Below, one piece after another: positions 32,218 through 37,638 of a DNA stretch of 37,638 nt (position 1 is the first letter of the stretch; every line of letters begins with the position of its first letter). Both the position numbers and the translations under genes were made by a program. Source of the DNA: Nitrospirales bacterium. Lineage in GTDB: Bacteria; Nitrospirota; Nitrospiria; Nitrospirales; UBA8639. The stretch covers positions 1 through 37,638 of the forward strand of contig JAJDBR010000061.1 in NCBI GenBank assembly GCA_029261275.1. The letters are read 5' to 3'. Under the pieces are notes generated by a model, which had not been told where the DNA came from, ran no database searches, and was given only the letters and a program-made list of their open reading frames with translations.

Positions 32218-33594
32218 ATGTTCCGAAAAATTCAACACATTCATCTTGTGGGGATTGGTGGAAGCGGTATGAGCGGCATTGCGGAGGTGCTCCTCACCTT
32301 AGGCTATAAGGTTACGGGTTCGGATACTGGGTATTCGGATAGCATACGCCGGCTAGAAGAAATGGGAGGGACAGTGTATATCGGTCACCAAGAATCACAT
32401 GTTAACGGCGCGCAGGTGGTGGTGATGTCTTCAGCGATTGCCGCATCGAATCCTGAAATTCGTGCGGCACGAGCCAAGGTGATTCCAGTCATCCCGCGGG
32501 CGGAGATGTTGGCCGAATTGATGCGTTTGAAATTCGGCATTGCCATTGCGGGGGCTCATGGTAAAACGACGACGACTTCTATGGTGGCCTCGATCTTGGC
32601 AGAAGCCGGACTTGATCCGACTTTCGTCGTTGGAGGAAAGGTTAATGCCATGGGGACCCATGCTCGGTTAGGGCGTAGCGATCTGCTTATTGCTGAGGCG
32701 GATGAAAGTGATGGGTCATTTTTGCGACTGTCTCCGTCCATCGTGGTCGTGACCAATATGGATCGAGAGCATCTTGAACATTATGGCAGTATGGATCGAC
32801 TGCAAGAAGCGTTTTTAGAATTTATAAACAAAATCCCGTTTTATGGAGCTGCGATCCTTTGTGCCGATGATCCTTGGATTCGTGGACTCTTGCCTGGGGT
32901 TGTGAAACGGTACCAAACGTTTGGGATGAGTGATTTTTCTGGAGTGCTGACGCCAGATTTATTCGCGACTGACATTGAACCCAAAGCGCTTGGGGTCGAA
33001 TTTCGTGCACATTATCGTGGCCAAAAAATTGGACCGTTTCGTATTCGTATTCCTGGTGTTCACAATGTAGCAAATGCATTAGCCGCCATTGGGGTGGCGT
33101 TGGAATTAGATGTGCCTGTGGATCTGATTCGATCAGGCTTGGCTGCATTTTCGGGTGTGGAGCGCCGGTTCCAAATTCGAGGAGAAAAAAACGGGATTAT
33201 GGTCGTGGACGACTATGGCCATCACCCTACCGAAGTCCGTGCGACTCTTGCGGCGGCACGAGCCACATGGTCTCGGCGGTTGGTTGTCGTTTTTCAACCT
33301 CATCGATATTCAAGAACAAGGGACCTGGCAGATGATTTTGCCAAAGCCTTTGAACTAGCAGACGTGGTGTATGTTCTGGACATTTATGCAGCAGGCGAAG
33401 AGCCTATTCCTGGGATTAGCGGAAACACGCTTGTCGAAAAAATTAGTGGGTCTGGTCATCCATCGGTTCAGTGGGTCAATGGTGACCCAGGATTTATGAA
33501 CAGACTGCGAGATGATCTTCAGGAAGGTGATGTGTTGTTGACGCTTGGTGCTGGTGATGTCTGGAAGGTTGGTCAAGAAATTTTAGCAACGTAA
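32218..33594 (+). CDS. murC: UDP-MurNAc:L-alanine ligase
   Basis: 458 residues. It adds the first amino acid, L-Ala, to UDP-MurNAc. MFRKIQHIHLVGIGGSGMSG is the standard start with the N-terminal UDP-binding loop, and the ATP loop is G112-AHGKTT118. EADESDGSF, NMDREHLEHYG, NVANALAAIGV and VVDDYGHHPTEV complete the set. The gene follows the 326-bp gap and may start a separate transcript. Confidence 0.96.
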   Translation: MFRKIQHIHLVGIGGSGMSGIAEVLLTLGYKVTGSDTGYSDSIRRLEEMGGTVYIGHQESHVNGAQVVVMSSAIAASNPEIRAARAKVIPVIPRAEMLAELMRLKFGIAIAGAHGKTTTTSMVASILAEAGLDPTFVVGGKVNAMGTHARLGRSDLLIAEADESDGSFLRLSPSIVVVTNMDREHLEHYGSMDRLQEAFLEFINKIPFYGAAILCADDPWIRGLLPGVVKRYQTFGMSDFSGVLTPDLFATDIEPKALGVEFRAHYRGQKIGPFRIRIPGVHNVANALAAIGVALELDVPVDLIRSGLAAFSGVERRFQIRGEKNGIMVVDDYGHHPTEVRATLAAARATWSRRLVVVFQPHRYSRTRDLADDFAKAFELADVVYVLDIYAAGEEPIPGISGNTLVEKISGSGHPSVQWVNGDPGFMNRLRDDLQEGDVLLTLGAGDVWKVGQEILAT

Positions 33595-33748
33595 GGGATG
33601 AAGTGTGAGACGTGAAAGGTAAAACGGGGAAAGGGCGGAATAGGGAAGAGCATGAAGGGCAGGTCTTCTCTCTGGTTTTTTCTTTTTTCCTTATCATCTT
33701 TTATTCCAGATAGGGGAGTTCGGTGAATGATTATGAGCCAAGGATGTC

Positions 33749-34672
33749 ATGGTAAAAGGCCAAAGTCGAATACCCTCTGTGCCTATGATTCGTCGAGCGT
33801 TACTCCATGCGGAGGGAGAAATTCTGTGGCAAGAACCCTTAGCTCCACATACCTCTCTCCAGGTTGGGGGATTTGCTGACGTCTTAGTGATTCCTTCTGA
33901 TGTCGAGGATGTGATTCGTGTCGTACGGGGTGCACGAATGAATAATATTCCTCTCATGGTGTTGGGTGGAACGAACGTGATCATTCGGGATAAGGGCATT
34001 CGTGGAATTGTCATGCAGCTGAAGGAATTAACAAAGATCCAGGAAGAACTTAATCAGGTGGTGTATGCACAAGCTGGCGTGAGGCTACCAAGGCTGATGC
34101 AATTTTCCCACAGACGGAACCTTTCAGGGATGGAATGGGCCGCTGGAATTCCTGGAACCGTAGGTGGGGGTGTGATGATGAATGCGGGAACCCGTTTAGG
34201 GGAGATGAAAGATGTCTTGCAAGCGGTTGATTTTGTCACGATCCATGGCAAACAGAAACGGGTGGAGGCTTCAACCCTCACATTTTTATATCGCAAGACG
34301 ATGCTCCCTCAAGGCATTGTCGTAGGGGCTTGGATGCAATTGAGGTCTGCGGCTAAAGGAATGATTCAATCTGCCACCAAGAACTATCTGGATTATCGCA
34401 AGACCACGCAACCCCTCACTTGGCCAAATGCTGGATCGGTTTTTAAGAACCCGATCGGAGATTCGGCTGGTCGTTTAATTGAAGCGGCTGGATTAAAAGG
34501 GTTGCGAATCGGTGATGCTGAGGTTTCCACCAAACATGCCAATTTTATTGTGAACAGAGGAGCTGCAACGGCTGAACAGGTTCTCATGCTCGTTGATAAG
34601 GTTAGGAATCGAGTTGGAAGAAAATTTGGGATTCGTCTGCAATTGGAATGGAAAGTAGTCGGGGAAAGATGA
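33749..34672 (+). CDS. murB: UDP-N-acetylenolpyruvoylglucosamine reductase (type II-like)
   Basis: 307 residues; AAGGATG before ATG 33749 is a weak ribosome site, and an ATG at 33785 region is less likely. It reduces UDP-GlcNAc-enolpyruvate to UDP-MurNAc with NADPH and FAD. FAD-domain motifs are VLGGTNVIIRDKGIRG and WAAGIPGTVGGGVMMNAG. Catalytic residues lie in FLYRKT, and the NAGSVFKNP serine is the proton donor. HANFIVNRG follows. Its length and lack of the Y-loop insertion fit type II. The 154-bp gap before it holds only a T-rich stretch. Confidence 0.92.
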   Translation: MVKGQSRIPSVPMIRRALLHAEGEILWQEPLAPHTSLQVGGFADVLVIPSDVEDVIRVVRGARMNNIPLMVLGGTNVIIRDKGIRGIVMQLKELTKIQEELNQVVYAQAGVRLPRLMQFSHRRNLSGMEWAAGIPGTVGGGVMMNAGTRLGEMKDVLQAVDFVTIHGKQKRVEASTLTFLYRKTMLPQGIVVGAWMQLRSAAKGMIQSATKNYLDYRKTTQPLTWPNAGSVFKNPIGDSAGRLIEAAGLKGLRIGDAEVSTKHANFIVNRGAATAEQVLMLVDKVRNRVGRKFGIRLQLEWKVVGER

Positions 34673-34682
34673 GCGAAAAATC

Positions 34683-35645
34683 ATGAATATGAAGTCCTTG
34701 CGAGTGGGTGTTCTTATGGGAGGAACGTCTGCGGAGCGAGCCATTTCTCTGAAGACAGGCCAATCCATTTGTGACTCGTTACGTCGTCGCCGCTATACGG
34801 TAGTTCCTATTGACGTAGATTCCACGTTGCCTCAACAAATTCGTGCAAAAAAAGTTTCGGTGGCCTTTTTGGCACTTCATGGATTGGGCGGGGAAGATGG
34901 CACGGTTCAGGGACTTTTGGACATCATGAAGATTCCCTATACGGGATCGGGTGTGTGTGCGAGTGCTGTGTGTATGGATAAAGGGTTGACGCGTGTGGTT
35001 TTGCATGCGGCAGGGATTCCAATCCCAGCAGGAGAAGCACTGCAAGCTCCGATGATTCCCCCTCGTCCACCCGGTAATTTGGGCTGGCCTGTCGTCTTGA
35101 AGCCCAGCACGGAAGGATCAAGTATCGGGGTATCTATTGTGAGAAAGTCTTCTGAATGGAAGAGCGCGGTGACAAAGGTCTTTCGTTATGGGCAACAGGC
35201 TGTTGTCGAGAAATATATTCCTGGTCGTGAAGTGGCTGTGGGAGTGTTGGGGAAGACGATATTTCCTGGAGTCGAAGTGATTGCCCCTGGCGGATTTTAC
35301 GATTTTAAAGCGAAATACGGGAAGGCGGCGACTCGTTATCTCTGTCCCGCCCCACTCACGCCTCGATTGGAGCAAGTGCTACGGGAACATAGTATCCTCG
35401 CGTATCAGGCCTTGGGATGTCGAGGCGCTGTGAGAGTGGATTTTCGTATTCATCCCAATGGACGGCCCTATGTGTTGGAACTGAATACCATTCCTGGCAT
35501 GACCGAGCGGAGTCTGTTGCCGATGGCGGCCTCACAACATGGTATGACGTACGATGATTTAGTAGAGGCGATGTTACAGGCGGCGTTGCCAAAACACTCA
35601 GGATTTTCAAGAAAAATTCGGACGAGGAAGAAGGCAACGAAGTAA
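34683..35645 (+). CDS. ddl: D-alanine-D-alanine ligase
   Basis: 320 residues, ATP-grasp fold; ATG 34689 is a possible second start. It makes the D-Ala-D-Ala dipeptide used by MurF. The N-terminal GVLMGGTSAERAISLKTG, FLALHGLGGEDGTVQG and MDKGLTR are typical. Central ATP-grasp motifs are EGSSIGVSIV and EKYIPGREVAVGVL. The end has VDFR and LELNTIPGMTERSLLP for metal and D-Ala binding. The last codons overlap the ftsQ start (TAATG). Confidence 0.94.
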   Translation: MNMKSLRVGVLMGGTSAERAISLKTGQSICDSLRRRRYTVVPIDVDSTLPQQIRAKKVSVAFLALHGLGGEDGTVQGLLDIMKIPYTGSGVCASAVCMDKGLTRVVLHAAGIPIPAGEALQAPMIPPRPPGNLGWPVVLKPSTEGSSIGVSIVRKSSEWKSAVTKVFRYGQQAVVEKYIPGREVAVGVLGKTIFPGVEVIAPGGFYDFKAKYGKAATRYLCPAPLTPRLEQVLREHSILAYQALGCRGAVRVDFRIHPNGRPYVLELNTIPGMTERSLLPMAASQHGMTYDDLVEAMLQAALPKHSGFSRKIRTRKKATK

Positions 35646-36466
35646 TGGGTTTTGCCGGAGTATTTACTTCAACCCAGCCTCGGAAAAACCGTCCTCTCAA
35701 ACGAGGTGATGTGATGGGAAAGAAAGAAAAGCTACGGAAGAAATCGCCTTTTCGACGTGTGGTGGTGGGCAGCCTTTTGGCTTCTTTGATTGCTATTGGA
35801 ATGATTGGCGGAAGAGAAGCAATGCATTGGGTGCATGAATGGACGAGGATACAGCAAACGACAATTCTAGGTTTGGAGCGTCTTGGGCGAGAAGAGATTA
35901 CTGCAAAGCTCAATTTGTCTTCTGATTCGAGTTTGTGGTCGATCGACACGGATGACCTCACCGAGCAGTTAGAGATGCATCCCTGGATTCGTTCGGTCAC
36001 GTTCGATCGCGTGCTTCCACATTCTTTGGTGGTTCAGGTTGAGGAGCGTCGACCGGCAGCGGTGTTGAGGGAATCAAAAAAAGCCTATTTTGTAAGTGAA
36101 GATGGCCATTTATTGCCTGGAGATATCAGGAAAGCAGGTAAGGCCTTACCAGTGCTTGAAGGTATGACCGCGAAATTCTTTTCACAACAGAAGGATGGAA
36201 GTCAACGCCGTGCGAGGAAAGGAATTCATTTAGCTACTTTATTATCAGAACGATTTTCCGGACGCCCCACCGTGAATGTGGCGCATGCGCATAAGACGAT
36301 TGTCGATTTTCCTAGCCTGCGTTTCAAGTTTGGGCAGGAGGCAGAACGACAGTGGGAACGATTTTTGGTTTTGTATCCGACCGTCAAAAAAACGATTGAA
36401 CGACACTCGCAAGAAGTGGATTTGAGATTTTCTCAAAAAGTTATCCTTCGCAAGAGGACACTGTAA
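35645..36466 (+). CDS. ftsQ: Cell division protein FtsQ
   Basis: 273 residues from the overlapping ATG 35645; ATG 35714 has its own GAGGTGAT site and gives 250 residues, and may be the main start. A basic cytosolic end (KKEKLRKKSPFRR) and one membrane helix (about 40-56) are followed by a POTRA domain (ILGLERLGREEITAKLNL, HPWIRSVTFDRVLPHSLVVQVEER). It links the FtsLB complex to the divisome. The beta domain in the C-terminal half is weakly conserved. It follows ddl with a 1-nt overlap. Confidence 0.88.
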   Translation: MGFAGVFTSTQPRKNRPLKRGDVMGKKEKLRKKSPFRRVVVGSLLASLIAIGMIGGREAMHWVHEWTRIQQTTILGLERLGREEITAKLNLSSDSSLWSIDTDDLTEQLEMHPWIRSVTFDRVLPHSLVVQVEERRPAAVLRESKKAYFVSEDGHLLPGDIRKAGKALPVLEGMTAKFFSQQKDGSQRRARKGIHLATLLSERFSGRPTVNVAHAHKTIVDFPSLRFKFGQEAERQWERFLVLYPTVKKTIERHSQEVDLRFSQKVILRKRTL

Positions 36467-36469
36467 GCC

Positions 36470-37638
36470 ATGACAAAAAAAGAACACATTGTGGTGGGGC
36501 TGGACATCGGGACGACGAAAATTTGTGCGGTTGTTGGAGAAATTTTACCTGACCAATCCGTCAATGTGATTGGAATTGGTTCGCATCGTTCCACCGGATT
36601 GCGCAAAGGCATGGTAGTGAACATGGATAGTACAGTGGAATCGATTAAACGGGCTGTTGAAGAAGCTGAATTGATGGCAGCGGTGCAAATCAATTCGGTG
36701 TATACGGGGATTGCTGGGAGTCACATTGGTAGCGAAAGTGCGCAAGGGGTCGTCGCGTTGAAGAAGCGAGAAGTCACCAAAGGGGATATCCGACGAGCAG
36801 TCGATACGGCCCGTGGTTGTGCGGTCCCTCCGCCGGATCGGCAAATCCTCCATGTTCTTCCGCGAGAATTTATTGTCGATGATCAAGAGGGCATACGTGA
36901 TCCATTAGGTATTGCTGGATCACGTCTGGAAGTGGATGTGCATATTGTGACGGGGGCGGTGACTTCCGCTCAAAATCTTGCGCGATGCGTGAGCCGCGCA
37001 GGATTAGATGTCGTGGATATTGTCTTGCAGCCTTTAGCATCCAGCGCAGCCGTACTTTCTCCGGAAGAGCGAGAGCTAGGAGTCGTAATGGTCGATATTG
37101 GAGGAGGGACGACCGATGTCGCTATTTGGGTTGAAGGGTGCATTCGACATTCTGCCGTCATCCCTATGGGCGGCCATCATTTAACCTCAGATCTCGCTAT
37201 TGGCTTACGAACAGCGCCGGAGGATGCTGAGAAAATTAAATTGCAATATGGCGTGGCCAGCAGTCAGTTATTAAATGACGACGAAAATATCGAAGTCCCT
37301 AGTGTTGGTGGACGTCCACCGCGTGTGATGCCTAGAAATATTGTGGCGCAAATTCTGTCTCCCCGCGTGGAAGAAATGTTTGACATGGTACGTCGTGAAG
37401 TACGGCGGGCGGGATACGACGGGATGTTAGTGGCTGGAGGCGTCTTAACGGGAGGGACCTCATTACTTCCTGGGATGGCTGAAGTGGCAGAACAAGTGCT
37501 GAATCTGTCCGTTCGGTTGGGACGTCCTTTGGGTGTAGGGGGGTTACGGGATATCGTGCAAAACCCGATGTACTCTACGGCAGTGGGATTAATCGTGCAT
37601 TCCGTAAGTCAGGAAAACGAATTCGAAGTCGTAGGGGC
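36470..37638 (+). CDS. ftsA: Cell division protein FtsA (3' end beyond window)
   Basis: 389 complete codons are present and the frame is open at the window end. It is an actin-like ATPase that tethers FtsZ to the membrane. GLDIGTTKICAVVGE is phosphate loop 1, followed by the 1C domain (residues about 85-165, VYTGIAGSHIGS, ILHVLPREFIVDD). VMVDIGGGTTDVAIW is phosphate loop 2 and AGGVLTGGTSLLPGM the adenosine motif. The C-terminal amphipathic helix is cut off. It starts 3 bp after ftsQ with GAGG as a weak ribosome site. ftsZ is expected next. Confidence 0.95.
   Translation, partial: MTKKEHIVVGLDIGTTKICAVVGEILPDQSVNVIGIGSHRSTGLRKGMVVNMDSTVESIKRAVEEAELMAAVQINSVYTGIAGSHIGSESAQGVVALKKREVTKGDIRRAVDTARGCAVPPPDRQILHVLPREFIVDDQEGIRDPLGIAGSRLEVDVHIVTGAVTSAQNLARCVSRAGLDVVDIVLQPLASSAAVLSPEERELGVVMVDIGGGTTDVAIWVEGCIRHSAVIPMGGHHLTSDLAIGLRTAPEDAEKIKLQYGVASSQLLNDDENIEVPSVGGRPPRVMPRNIVAQILSPRVEEMFDMVRREVRRAGYDGMLVAGGVLTGGTSLLPGMAEVAEQVLNLSVRLGRPLGVGGLRDIVQNPMYSTAVGLIVHSVSQENEFEVVG

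Noticed and set aside
32043-32309. 88-codon frame overlapping the start of murC
   Set aside because: Out of frame with a certain gene, with no ribosome site and no recognisable protein.

Overview
The window looks like a chromosome segment of a Gram-negative bacterium, most likely a member of Nitrospirota (Nitrospira-like) with roughly balanced GC. That assignment is an inference from gene order and protein style: a zapB-like/zapA pair followed by rny, ymdB, xseA, xseB and tlyA, then a full dcw (division and cell wall) cluster whose MurE carries the meso-diaminopimelate DNPR motif. No rRNA or tRNA gene, CRISPR array or intact mobile element was found.

Region 1 (1-6168) is a signalling block. 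It holds the tail of a histidine kinase coupled by TAATG to a response regulator, three more histidine kinases, and an HDOD protein. Two of the kinases share an unusual H-box (VLHNVGNVL), and the truncated first one may be a third relative. The N-terminus of the longest kinase aligns with the neighbouring response regulator but has lost its phospho-acceptor.

Region 2 (6422-17649) is housekeeping: a periplasmic lytic transglycosylase, zapB-like and zapA with a strong promoter inside the transglycosylase gene, a 730-bp structured gap that probably encodes a small RNA ending in a terminator, RNase Y, a YmdB phosphoesterase, both exonuclease VII subunits, a TlyA-type RNA methyltransferase, a sugar-nucleotide epimerase, and a divergent rhodanese / asparaginyl-tRNA synthetase pair.

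Region 3 (17650-21000) is a small accessory island. It has interspersed-repeat-like sequence, a membrane protein made of a 201-bp tandem duplication, a DUF4404 protein behind a palindrome, an orphan membrane protein, three copies of an 18-bp motif, and a decayed IS6-type transposase start.

Region 4 (21027-37638) is the dcw cluster in the order rsmH-ftsL-ftsI-murE-murF-mraY-murD-ftsW-murG-(326-bp gap)-murC-murB-ddl-ftsQ-ftsA, with ftsA cut by the window end. A near-consensus sigma70 promoter and a terminator separate it from the island. mraZ, which usually leads the cluster, is absent at its normal place. These genes make the UDP-MurNAc-pentapeptide, carry it across the membrane as lipid II, and build the septal divisome. 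ZapA, the ZapB-like protein and the transglycosylase in region 2 serve the same process.
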